Below are positions 1-7,051 of a stretch of DNA of 10,550 nucleotides, piece after piece (within the stretch, counting starts at the first letter, position 1; each line of letters opens with the position of its first letter). Both the position numbers and the translations under genes were made by a program. Origin of the DNA: an uncultured Prevotella sp. (GTDB lineage Bacteria; Bacteroidota; Bacteroidia; Bacteroidales; Bacteroidaceae); contig CAMOQW010000062.1 in the NCBI GenBank assembly GCA_946623195.1, positions 1 through 10,550 on the forward strand, written 5' to 3'. The notes under the pieces were generated by a model. That model did not search any database, was not told the origin of the DNA, and was given only the letters and a program-made list of their open reading frames with translations.

Positions 1-83
1 CGGAGGAAGTTACCCTCACCAAACTGAATCACCTTTTCAGGCATGACGCTCTTAGGAGCAAAATGTTTGTTTAACGGTTTCAT
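1..83 (-). CDS. uxaB: Tagaturonate reductase (altronate oxidoreductase), N-terminal fragment
   Basis: This is the 5' end of a gene that runs off the left edge of the window; 27 complete codons are visible, starting at the ATG at 83-81. The translation opens MKPLNKHFAPKSV and contains IQFGEGNFLR at residues 19-28 (the last codon is cut). That motif is the N-terminal dinucleotide-binding start of the mannitol dehydrogenase / UxaB family, whose members usually begin with an 'IQFGEGNFLRAF'-type string. The family reduces tagaturonate to altronate with NADH in galacturonate breakdown in the cytoplasm. A Bacteroidales -7 box lies about 42 bases upstream, which supports the start. The gene follows thrC on the same strand, but it has its own promoter and is functionally unrelated. 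Because only the N-terminus is seen, a related mannitol or fructuronate dehydrogenase is possible, though the motif favours UxaB. Confidence 0.75.
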   Translation of the reverse strand, partial: MKPLNKHFAPKSVMPEKVIQFGEGNFL

Positions 84-124
84 AAATCTGTGATGTTTTA
101 CTATAGTTTGTTTTTAAGTGCTTG

Positions 125-132
125 CAAAGTTA
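125..132 (-). promoter_or_regulatory. Promoter -7 box for uxaB-like gene
   Basis: Read on the minus strand this is TAACTTTG, an exact match to the Bacteroidetes -7 consensus TAnnTTTG. It lies 41 bases upstream of the uxaB start codon, giving an expected 5' leader of about 35-40 nt. No TTTG is found at the expected 19-21 base spacing upstream, so the -33 element is weak or the promoter needs an activator. Confidence 0.55.
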
Positions 133-174
133 GTGATTATTTTTGGAATATGTATCACTTTTGCGTAATTTTAG

Positions 175-184
175 ACGTTAACGT
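175..184. promoter_or_regulatory. Perfect 10-bp palindrome upstream of uxaB, possible operator
   Basis: ACGTTAACGT is a perfect palindrome between the thrC stop codon and the uxaB promoter. Extended on the minus strand it reads GCAAACGTTAACGTC. The central GCAAAC/GTTAAC arrangement resembles LacI-family operators, which often regulate sugar-acid genes. The position is roughly 43 bases upstream of the -7 box. Assignment to a regulator is inference from the shape of the site only. Confidence 0.3.
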
Positions 185-199
185 TTGCAAAACCCCTGA

Positions 200-1534
200 T
201 TAACGGGCCATGAGGAAACGTTTGAAGTCCTGGAAGTCCTTCGACAGCTCCACATTTTGCTTCTTGCCTTCCATGAAAGCACGCAGACGAGCGGGAATTT
301 CGATGTCGGTGTCCAATATCTGGTCTACCTTCTCCTTGAACTTGGCGGGATGGGCCGTTTCGCAGAATACACCCATCTCGCCGGGCTTCAGTTGCTCCTT
401 GAGGGCGCGATAGCCGCAGGCACCGTGAGGATCGAGCACGTAGCCGGTCTCGTGGTAGCACTGGCGCATGGTCTCGCTGATTTGCTCGTCGGTGTAGGTG
501 GCACCGCTGATGAGCTGGGTGATGGCCCGGTGGGTGTCTGCTGCCGACAGGGCGCCATTCTTGGAATAGAGGTTCAGGATGCGGGCGAAGTTTGATGGGT
601 CGCCGACATCCATAGCGTTGGCCAGCGTCTGCACCGAGGCCTTCGGAGTGTAGAGGCCTGTCTGCAGGTATTGATAGAACACGTCGTTGGCATTGTTGGC
701 GGCAATGAATCGCTTGACGGGCAGTCCCATCTGGTGGCCAAACAGAGCCGAGCAGATGTTGCCGAAGTTGCCGGAGGGTACACACATGACGAGGTTGTCG
801 GCCTTACCCAGGGCCTTCATGCGGGCGTAGGCATTAAAATAATAGAATGCCTGCGGCAGGAAGCGGGCCACGTTGATGCTATTGGCCGACGTGAGCCGCA
901 TGTGGCGGTTCAGTTCTTCGTCCATGAAGGCCGACTTGACCAGTGCCTGGCAGTCGTCGAAGACACCATCGATTTCCACGGCAGTGATGTTCTGGCCCAG
1001 CGTGGTGAACTGGCACTCCTGAATAGGACTCACCTTGCCCTTGGGGTAGAGCACGTAGACATGGATGCCCTTAACGCCGAGGAAGCCGTTGGCCACGGCC
1101 GAACCGGTATCGCCACTGGTAGCTACCAGCACGTTGACCGTATCACCGTCAGAACTGCCACCCTGACGCAAAAAATAGCCTAACAAGCGAGCCATGAAGC
1201 GGGCACCGACATCCTTGAAGGCCAGCGTGGGACCATGGAACAGTTCCAGTGCATAGACGTTGTCGTCGACCCTGACGATGGGGCAGTCGAACTGCAGCGT
1301 GTCGTAGACGATGTCCTGCAGGGCGTCGCTGTCAACATCGTCGCCGAAGAAGTTCTGGGCCACGTTGTAGGCAATATCCTGGAACCGCATGGTCTGGATA
1401 TCGTCGAAAAACTGTCGGGGCAATTTGTAGATTTCCTCGGGCATGTAGAGGCCGCGGTCTTCGGCCAGTCCCTTCACCACCGCTTTTTCCAAATCGGCAA
1501 GCGGGGCCTTTCCGTTGGTGCTGTAGTATTTCAT
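200..1534 (-). CDS. thrC: Threonine synthase
   Basis: This PLP enzyme converts O-phospho-L-homoserine to L-threonine and phosphate in the cytoplasm, the last step of threonine synthesis. The protein has 444 residues, close to E. coli ThrC. It opens MKYYSTNGKAPLADLEKAV, with the family's typical 'STN..' start and 'RGLYMP' at 27-32. The PLP lysine is K107 in HGPTLAFKDVGARF. ATSGDTGSAVANG follows in the PLP-phosphate-binding region, and SANSINVARFLPQ and CVPSGNFGN are further conserved blocks. The reading frame extends further upstream, but homology begins at the ATG at 1534-1532. That ATG overlaps the TGA of the upstream gene as ATGA, which argues for translational coupling. The gene is last in the thrA-apgM-thrC operon. 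No convincing hairpin plus T-run follows the stop, so where the transcript ends is unclear. Confidence 0.96.
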   Translation of the reverse strand: MKYYSTNGKAPLADLEKAVVKGLAEDRGLYMPEEIYKLPRQFFDDIQTMRFQDIAYNVAQNFFGDDVDSDALQDIVYDTLQFDCPIVRVDDNVYALELFHGPTLAFKDVGARFMARLLGYFLRQGGSSDGDTVNVLVATSGDTGSAVANGFLGVKGIHVYVLYPKGKVSPIQECQFTTLGQNITAVEIDGVFDDCQALVKSAFMDEELNRHMRLTSANSINVARFLPQAFYYFNAYARMKALGKADNLVMCVPSGNFGNICSALFGHQMGLPVKRFIAANNANDVFYQYLQTGLYTPKASVQTLANAMDVGDPSNFARILNLYSKNGALSAADTHRAITQLISGATYTDEQISETMRQCYHETGYVLDPHGACGYRALKEQLKPGEMGVFCETAHPAKFKEKVDQILDTDIEIPARLRAFMEGKKQNVELSKDFQDFKRFLMAR

Positions 1535-2802
1535 AAGCTCATAAATGTTTTCATGAATTCGTCTAATTTCAATAATCCGTAGGCACCGCTGACACAGCTG
1601 ACTTCGTCGTAATGCTGGACGCTGTCGGGCTCGATGCCCTGGTGCCAGATAAGGAAGGGCACGGGTTGACCCACGTGGATGCGCTTCTCGACAGGTGTCA
1701 GATGGTCGGGCAGCACGGCAATGCATACCGGTTCGCGCCGGGCGTCAATAGTGTCGGCTGTTGGGTCACCCCACGACTTAACCTTATTAAATATAGGGGC
1801 AATCAGCCGCTTGTCCAGATAATCGATGGCCTTCAGCTTGAGATCGAGGTCGCCGTCGTGGCCGGCTTCGTCGGTAGCCTCTACATGGACAAAGACAAAG
1901 TCATCGCCACGCTCCAGGGCATCGATGGCGGCTTGGGCCTTGCCCTCGTAGTTGGTATTGGCCAAACCAGTGGCACCGGGTACTTTCACGATGCGCAGTC
2001 CGGCATAGCGGCCAATGCCCTGGATGAGGTCGACGGCAGAAATGACGGCACCGCTCTTGATTTGCGGATACTGCTGCTGAAGGGTCTGCATTGACGGCCG
2101 ATAGCCACCGCTCCAGGGCCAGATACTGTTAGCCTGACGCTCGCCTTTGGCGGCTTTGGCAATGTTATAGGGATGGTGGGCCAGCAGGTCTTGCGATTTC
2201 AGTATCAGCTCGTTCAGCAGGTCGGCAGTCGCTTGGGCTTCAGGAATCTCGGCTTTCACCAGCAGCGGGCGCCATGCCTCGTTGGGATGGTCGTGGGGCG
2301 GGGCACAAACGATGTGTTTGTTGCCTCCCTTGATGACCAGCAGATGGCGGTACTGGATGCCGCAGATGAAGCGGACACGCTCGACACCCTCTCGTTCGTT
2401 GATGGGTGCGGCAAGCTCAGCATTCAGATAGCGGATGAGCACGTCAGCATCCTCAGTCTCCAGATTGCCTCCGTTGTGGGTGATAATCTTACCATCCTCC
2501 AGCGTGATGATATTACAGCGGATGGCCATATCATCGTCGGCCATGTCGTAGCCGATACTGGCGGCCTCCAGCGGACCACGGCCTTCATACACCTGGTTGA
2601 GGTCGTAGCCGAGGATGGCAGTATTGGCCACTTCGCTACCCGGAGGGAACCCTTCGGGTACGGTGACCAGCCGCCCCGTGCGCCCTGCACGGGCCAACAG
2701 GTCCATGTATTCCGGACGGGCATATTGCAGCAAAGTCTTCCCGCCGAGCCTCTCGACGGGAAAATCAGCCATACCATCGCCCAATATGATGATATGTTTC
2801 AT
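1531..2802 (-). CDS. ApgM-like phosphoglycerate mutase family protein, probable homoserine kinase substitute
   Basis: This 423-residue protein belongs to the archaeal-type cofactor-independent phosphoglycerate mutase family (alkaline phosphatase superfamily, metal dependent). Visible blocks are IILGDGMAD near residues 5-13, with D9 a likely metal ligand, and GSEVANTAILGYD at 55-67, with S56 in the position of the phosphorylated serine. GRGPLEA lies at 74-80, ATDEAGHDGD near 309-318, and LPDH near 364-367 with a further histidine in IHVGQPVPF. The start at 2802 was chosen because the family's MKHIIILGDG opening begins there; 14 extra upstream codons overlap thrA and look like noise. It starts 4 bp after thrA and ends in an ATGA overlap with thrC, so it occupies the place of thrB in thrABC. 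No GHMP kinase is present. The inferred role is therefore making phosphohomoserine from homoserine. True glycolytic mutase activity is the alternative. The family call is secure; the substrate is not. Confidence 0.85.
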   Translation of the reverse strand: MKHIIILGDGMADFPVERLGGKTLLQYARPEYMDLLARAGRTGRLVTVPEGFPPGSEVANTAILGYDLNQVYEGRGPLEAASIGYDMADDDMAIRCNIITLEDGKIITHNGGNLETEDADVLIRYLNAELAAPINEREGVERVRFICGIQYRHLLVIKGGNKHIVCAPPHDHPNEAWRPLLVKAEIPEAQATADLLNELILKSQDLLAHHPYNIAKAAKGERQANSIWPWSGGYRPSMQTLQQQYPQIKSGAVISAVDLIQGIGRYAGLRIVKVPGATGLANTNYEGKAQAAIDALERGDDFVFVHVEATDEAGHDGDLDLKLKAIDYLDKRLIAPIFNKVKSWGDPTADTIDARREPVCIAVLPDHLTPVEKRIHVGQPVPFLIWHQGIEPDSVQHYDEVSCVSGAYGLLKLDEFMKTFMSL

Positions 2803-2806
2803 ACCA

Positions 2807-5272
2807 TTAAATGTTTGCGATTGACATGATGTTGGCGAAAACACCGGCTGCGGTCACGGCGGCTCCGGCACCATAGCCCTGGATGAGCATGGGGTACTCC
2901 TTGTAGCGCTCGGTGGTCAGCATGACGATGTTGTTAGAACCTTCCAGACCGTAGAACGGATGGCCATAGGGCACCTCCTTCAGTGCCACGCTGGTCTTGA
3001 ATGACGACGGGTTCTGCTCGTCGGCCTCCATCGTTGCCACGAAGCGCCAGCGCTTGTTGTTGGCCTCCAGCACCTTGCGGCGAGCCTCGAAGTCGGCATC
3101 CAGTTCGGGCAGACGCTTCCAGAAGTCTTCTATCGAACCCTCGAAATAGTCGTCGGGCACGAAGAGATGTTTTTCTACGTCGTCCTGTTCCACCTTGTAG
3201 CCGGCTTCGCGGGTCAGGATAACCAGCTTGCGGATGACATCGGTACCGCTGAGGTCGATGCGCGGGTCGGGCTCAGAGTAGCGTTGCTCCTTGGCACGGC
3301 GTACGGTCTCCGAGAAGGGCACGTCGGCAGCTATCTCGTTGAAGATGAAGTTCAGCGTACCTGAGAGGATGGCCTCGATCTTCAGAATCTTGTCGCCTGA
3401 GTTGCACAGGTCGTTGATGGTGCCGATGATGGGCAGTCCGGCTCCCACGTTGGTCTCATAGCGGAACCATACACCGCGGTCGCGGGCTGTCTGTTTCAGC
3501 TTCAGGTAGCTGCCATAGTCGCTGGAGGCGGCTATCTTGTTGGCGGCCACCACTGAGATGTTATGCTCCAGGAAGGTCTGATAGAGCATGGCAATCTGCT
3601 TGCTGGCGGTGCAGTCGACGAAAACGCTGTTGAAAATATTCATCTTCACAATCTCGTCTCGCATGTGGTCGGTATTGGCGGCGAAACCGGCACGAAGAAT
3701 CTTCTCGTAGTTGTCGAGGTCGATGCCGTCGCGGTCGAGTACGAAATTGTCGACATCGCTGATGCCTACAACGTTCAGCTTCAGTCGGCGCGACTGCATG
3801 AGGAACTGCTGCTGGGTGCGAATCTGCTCCAACAGCATACCGCCCACGGTACCAATGCCGCAGATGAAGATGTTCAGCACCTTGTATTCTGACAGGAAGA
3901 ACGAGTCGTGCAGCACGTTTAGCGACTTGCGCAGGAAGCGACCGTCGACGACGAACGAGATATTGGTTTCCGAAGCACCCTGGGCGCAGGCGATGACGGA
4001 GATGCCGCTGCGTCCGAGTGTGCCGAACAGTTTACCGGCGATACCCGGCGAGTGCTTCATGTTCTCGCCCACAATGGCGATGGTGGCCAGACCGCTCTCT
4101 GCCTGCATGGGGAACATGGCACCGGTCTCTATCTCTTTGGCAAATTCGTCGTTCAGCACAGCTACGGCAATGTCGGCATCCTCGTCGCGCACACCGATGC
4201 TGGTGGAGTTTTCTGATGAGGCCTGACTGACCATGAACACCGAGATGCCTTGATTGGCCAGGGTGGTGAAGATACGGCGATTGACGCCGATGACGCCCAC
4301 CATCGACAGACCGGTCACCGTAATGAGCGTGGTGCCCTTGATGCTGGAAATGCCCTTGATGGGCTTCTGGTCGTTCTCGATGTGGTCCTTGATGAGGGTT
4401 CCCGGATGTTCGGGGTTGAAGGTGTTCTTCACCTTGATGGGTATGTTCTTGACACATACCGGATATATCGTCGGAGGATAGATAACCTTGGCTCCGAAGT
4501 TGCAAAGCTCCATGGCCTCTACGTACGACAGTTCGTTGATGGTATAGGCTGTCTTGATGACCTTCGGGTCGGCAGTCATGAATCCGTCCACGTCGGTCCA
4601 TATCTCCAGCACCTCTGCATCCAGGGCGGCGGCGATGATGGCTGCCGTGTAGTCGCTGCCTCCGCGCCCCAGATTGGTGGTCTCATGGGTGTCGCGGTCG
4701 CGGGCAATGAAGCCCGGCACTACGCAGATGTTCTTCTGTCCCTCTACGCTCTGGAAGGCCTCCTTGACCAGCTTGGTGGTCAGTTCGGCATCCAGGGTGT
4801 GGTGCCCGTTCTTCTTCTCCGTGCGGATGAAGTCGCGGCTGTTCATGCGCAGGCCGTTCTTCACCAGAGCGGCTACGATGTTAGAACTCAGGCGCTCGCC
4901 ATACGACACGATGGCATCCTGCGTCTTGCCACTGAGGTCGTGAATCAGGTAGACACCGTAGTAGATGCTCTTCAATTGGTCGAAGAGCGAGTCCACCCGA
5001 TGGAATAAGTCTTCACGTTTCTTGGGGTCGGTGATAATCGTGTCTATCATTTGGTGATGACGTTCCACCATGGCATCGAACTCATCGCGATAGCGCTTAT
5101 CGCCTTTCAGGGCCAACTGGGAGATGGCAATCAGTTTGTCGGTGATACCGTCCAGTGCACTAACTACTACTATGACAGGTTGCGTCCGAGCCTCTGTCTC
5201 CACGATTTTCTTCAAGCTGAGAATGCTTTTTGCGGAACCTACGGACGTTCCGCCGAATTTCATTACTTTCAT
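2807..5272 (-). CDS. thrA: Bifunctional aspartokinase / homoserine dehydrogenase
   Basis: This 821-residue fused enzyme catalyses the first step (aspartate to aspartyl phosphate) and the third step (aspartate semialdehyde to homoserine) of the threonine pathway. The N-terminal kinase (about 1-295) shows KFGGTSVGSAKSI at 5-17, SYGERLSS at 123-130, and TTNLGRGGSDYTA at 198-210. Paired ACT regulatory domains span about 315-460, with SENSTSIGV at 353-361, and probably carry feedback control by threonine. The dehydrogenase begins near 465 with the dinucleotide-binding GIGTVGGMLLEQI at 472-484, followed by VVAANK at 574-579, SGTLNFI at 637-643, and the catalytic block SEPDPRIDLSGTDVIRK. By comparison with yeast homoserine dehydrogenase, E667, D678 and K682 are the active-site residues. 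The usual glycine before 'Y(T/S)EPDP' is R664 here. Start chosen at MKVMKFGG; four upstream in-frame codons are discarded. First gene of the operon, with its own promoter. Confidence 0.97.
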   Translation of the reverse strand: MKVMKFGGTSVGSAKSILSLKKIVETEARTQPVIVVVSALDGITDKLIAISQLALKGDKRYRDEFDAMVERHHQMIDTIITDPKKREDLFHRVDSLFDQLKSIYYGVYLIHDLSGKTQDAIVSYGERLSSNIVAALVKNGLRMNSRDFIRTEKKNGHHTLDAELTTKLVKEAFQSVEGQKNICVVPGFIARDRDTHETTNLGRGGSDYTAAIIAAALDAEVLEIWTDVDGFMTADPKVIKTAYTINELSYVEAMELCNFGAKVIYPPTIYPVCVKNIPIKVKNTFNPEHPGTLIKDHIENDQKPIKGISSIKGTTLITVTGLSMVGVIGVNRRIFTTLANQGISVFMVSQASSENSTSIGVRDEDADIAVAVLNDEFAKEIETGAMFPMQAESGLATIAIVGENMKHSPGIAGKLFGTLGRSGISVIACAQGASETNISFVVDGRFLRKSLNVLHDSFFLSEYKVLNIFICGIGTVGGMLLEQIRTQQQFLMQSRRLKLNVVGISDVDNFVLDRDGIDLDNYEKILRAGFAANTDHMRDEIVKMNIFNSVFVDCTASKQIAMLYQTFLEHNISVVAANKIAASSDYGSYLKLKQTARDRGVWFRYETNVGAGLPIIGTINDLCNSGDKILKIEAILSGTLNFIFNEIAADVPFSETVRRAKEQRYSEPDPRIDLSGTDVIRKLVILTREAGYKVEQDDVEKHLFVPDDYFEGSIEDFWKRLPELDADFEARRKVLEANNKRWRFVATMEADEQNPSSFKTSVALKEVPYGHPFYGLEGSNNIVMLTTERYKEYPMLIQGYGAGAAVTAAGVFANIMSIANI

Positions 5273-5313
5273 ATTTCTATGCAATTTGTCTTACCCCAGG
5301 TACCCTTTAACAA

Positions 5314-5331
5314 CTTGGGATTACTCCTAAG
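5314..5331 (-). promoter_or_regulatory. Small hairpin at the predicted 5' end of the thr operon mRNA
   Basis: On the minus strand CTTAGGAGTAATCCCAAG folds as CUU/AAG, one A-C mismatch, then GGA/UCC closed by a GUAA loop of the GNRA type. It would begin within about 3 nt of the transcription start predicted from the -7 box. A hairpin at the extreme 5' end commonly protects mRNA, but the stem is short and this role is inferred. Confidence 0.3.
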
Positions 5332-5337
5332 GCGCGG

Positions 5338-5369
5338 CAAAGATACAAATAAAAAATGGACTGACCAAA
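5338..5369 (-). promoter_or_regulatory. Promoter of the thrA-apgM-thrC operon
   Basis: On the minus strand TTTG (5369-5366), exactly 20 bases, then TATCTTTG (5345-5338). This is a full match to the Bacteroidetes consensus TTTG-N19-21-TAnnTTTG. The predicted start is near 5333, giving a leader of about 60 nt. The -33 TTTG falls in the loop of the terminator of the preceding acyl-CoA synthetase gene, so the terminator and promoter are interlocked. Confidence 0.75.
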
Positions 5370-5388
5370 CGGTCAGCCCATTTTTTAT
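5349..5388 (-). terminator. Intrinsic terminator after the acyl-CoA synthetase pair
   Basis: The arms 5349-5366 and 5371-5388 are complementary around the four-base loop 5367-5370. The only non-Watson-Crick position (5360 with 5377) becomes a G-U pair in minus-strand RNA. The core is GGGCTGACC / GGTCAGTCC, flanked by A-run and T-run, so it reads as a terminator on the minus strand and nearly so on the plus strand. The TAA stop of the synthetase gene (5387-5385) lies inside the A-rich arm, so termination begins essentially at the end of translation. Confidence 0.8.
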
Positions 5389-7046
5389 GTGTACAGGAAT
5401 CGTTTGATGCTGCGCTTCGGCGTTTTCTCGAATTCCTCCTTGCGGATTTCTATCTCGCTGATCTTTTCGTAGGCAGGCAACTGCTCGTTCAGCTGGAGAC
5501 GGTTTTGTTCCATGATGCCGGCAATGTCCTGGTCGTTGAAACGCATGTTCTTGGCTTCGTCGTAGTCGGGATATACCAGACCCACCAGCTTGGTGTCGCG
5601 TTGCACCACCACACTCTCCACCACCATAGTCATCGAGTTCAGCTTGTCCTCGATTTCCTCAGGATAGATGTTCTGACCGTTAGGCCCTAAAAGCATGTTC
5701 TTCGAGCGGCCGTTGATGTAGACGTTGCCTTCGAAGTCCATCGTGCCCAGGTCGCCGGTGTGATACCAGCCGTCCTTGTCGAGGGTTTCGCGGGTAGCCT
5801 CTTCGTTCTTGTAGTAGCCCAGCATCACGTTGAGACCCCTGGCCAGTATTTCGCCCGGCACATTGGCAGGGTCAGGGGAGTCGATGCGCACATGCATGTG
5901 GTAGGCCTCCTGACCGCACGAACCCTGGGCGAAGGTGTGCCAGTCGCGATAGCAGATGATGGGGGCACACTCGGTGGCGCCATAGCCCACGGTGTAAGGG
6001 AACTCGATTTTCTTCAGGAAAGCTTCCACCTCCTGGTTGAAGGCAGCACCACCGATAATGACTTCGTAGAGCTCGCCGCCGAAGGCTTTGACGACCTCCT
6101 GGCAGATGCGCTCCCTGACTTTCTTCGATATGACGGGCATAGAGAGGAGCAAGCGCATGCGATTGTTCTGTATCTTGGGGAAAACTTTCTTGCGGATAAT
6201 CTTTTCAATGACCAGCGGCACGGCAATGATAATCTTCGGCTTCACCTCGGCAAAGGCCTGGGCAATGATGGCAGGCGAGGGCACGCGGTTCAGGTAGTAG
6301 ACGTGGCAGCCGTGCAGGAATTCGAAGATGAATTCGAAGGCCATACCATACATGTGGGCCATCGGCAGGATGCTGATGATGCGGTCGCCGGTGTTGATGG
6401 TCTTGCCCAGCACGTGCTCGGCAAAGTCGTAGTTCGACCACAGGGCACGATAGGGCACCATGACACCTTTCGAGAATCCCGTCGTTCCACTGGTATAGTT
6501 GATGAGGGCCATTTCGTCAGGGCTTTGCTCTTGGTAGTAGCTGACGTGCTCCTTGCGGAAGTACTTGGGGAATTTCTTGCCGTACAGTTCGTTCAAGTGC
6601 TCGCGGGCGTAGGTCAACTTGTCGGTGCGGCTTACCATGAGCGAGTAGTCGGGGTTGTTGATGATGCCCTCCAGATGGGGCATCTCCATCGGGTCTATCT
6701 GCGTGGCTACATGGTCGCCCACAAAGAGCAGCTTGGCATCAGAGTGGTTCACGATGTTGTGAATCTGGTCGGCCATGAACTCATGCAGGATGGGTACGGC
6801 AACGGCTCCGTAGGTCAGCGTGGCCAGAAAAGCCACCGCCCACTGGCTGGAATTTCGCCCGCAGAGGGCTATCTTGTCGCCGCGCTTCACGCCGCAGTTC
6901 TCAAACAGGATGTGCAGTTTCTCTATCTTGCGGGCCACGTCGTGGAATTGCAGGGTGGCTCCCTTGTAGTCAGTCAGTGCATCCAGATCCCAGTGGTCAA
7001 TGATGCTCTGCTGTATGAGTTGGTTAAAACTGGGTACGTTCTCCAT
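5385..7046 (-). CDS. AMP-forming acyl-CoA synthetase, second of a tandem pair (long-chain fatty acid-CoA ligase type)
   Basis: This is a 553-residue ANL-superfamily adenylating enzyme. It should activate a carboxylic acid with ATP to an acyl-AMP and then form a thioester with CoA. Motifs in order: phosphate-binding loop TSGTTGFSKG at 185-194; LPMAHMYGM at 227-235; GYGATE at 354-359; WYHTGD at 427-432 with the ribose-binding aspartate D432; GRSKN at 446-450; and NIYPEEIED at 459-467. The C-terminus TPKRSIKR (542-549) resembles the TPTxKxKR ending of long-chain acyl-CoA synthetases, making K548 the likely late catalytic lysine. No signal peptide or transmembrane segment is evident. It begins 5 bp after the stop of its paralogue and shares its promoter. 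The two proteins align almost without gaps at roughly 60-65% identity by eye. Substrate chain length cannot be read from the sequence. Confidence 0.9.
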   Translation of the reverse strand: MENVPSFNQLIQQSIIDHWDLDALTDYKGATLQFHDVARKIEKLHILFENCGVKRGDKIALCGRNSSQWAVAFLATLTYGAVAVPILHEFMADQIHNIVNHSDAKLLFVGDHVATQIDPMEMPHLEGIINNPDYSLMVSRTDKLTYAREHLNELYGKKFPKYFRKEHVSYYQEQSPDEMALINYTSGTTGFSKGVMVPYRALWSNYDFAEHVLGKTINTGDRIISILPMAHMYGMAFEFIFEFLHGCHVYYLNRVPSPAIIAQAFAEVKPKIIIAVPLVIEKIIRKKVFPKIQNNRMRLLLSMPVISKKVRERICQEVVKAFGGELYEVIIGGAAFNQEVEAFLKKIEFPYTVGYGATECAPIICYRDWHTFAQGSCGQEAYHMHVRIDSPDPANVPGEILARGLNVMLGYYKNEEATRETLDKDGWYHTGDLGTMDFEGNVYINGRSKNMLLGPNGQNIYPEEIEDKLNSMTMVVESVVVQRDTKLVGLVYPDYDEAKNMRFNDQDIAGIMEQNRLQLNEQLPAYEKISEIEIRKEEFEKTPKRSIKRFLYT

Positions 7047-7051
7047 AGTTT

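Noticed and set aside
1535..1726. Upstream extension of thrC
   Set aside because: The extra 64 residues overlap the 3' end of the apgM-like gene in another frame and have no homology; the ATGA overlap gives a clear start.
2173..2829. 218-codon plus-strand frame antisense to the apgM-like gene
   Set aside because: No family resemblance; the opposite strand encodes a clear conserved enzyme.
4250..5008. 252-codon plus-strand frame antisense to thrA
   Set aside because: Shadow of the aspartokinase domain; composition only reflects the complement of conserved codons.
5273..5337. thr leader peptide with attenuator
   Set aside because: No ATG-initiated short frame rich in threonine or isoleucine codons and no terminator/antiterminator pair in the leader.
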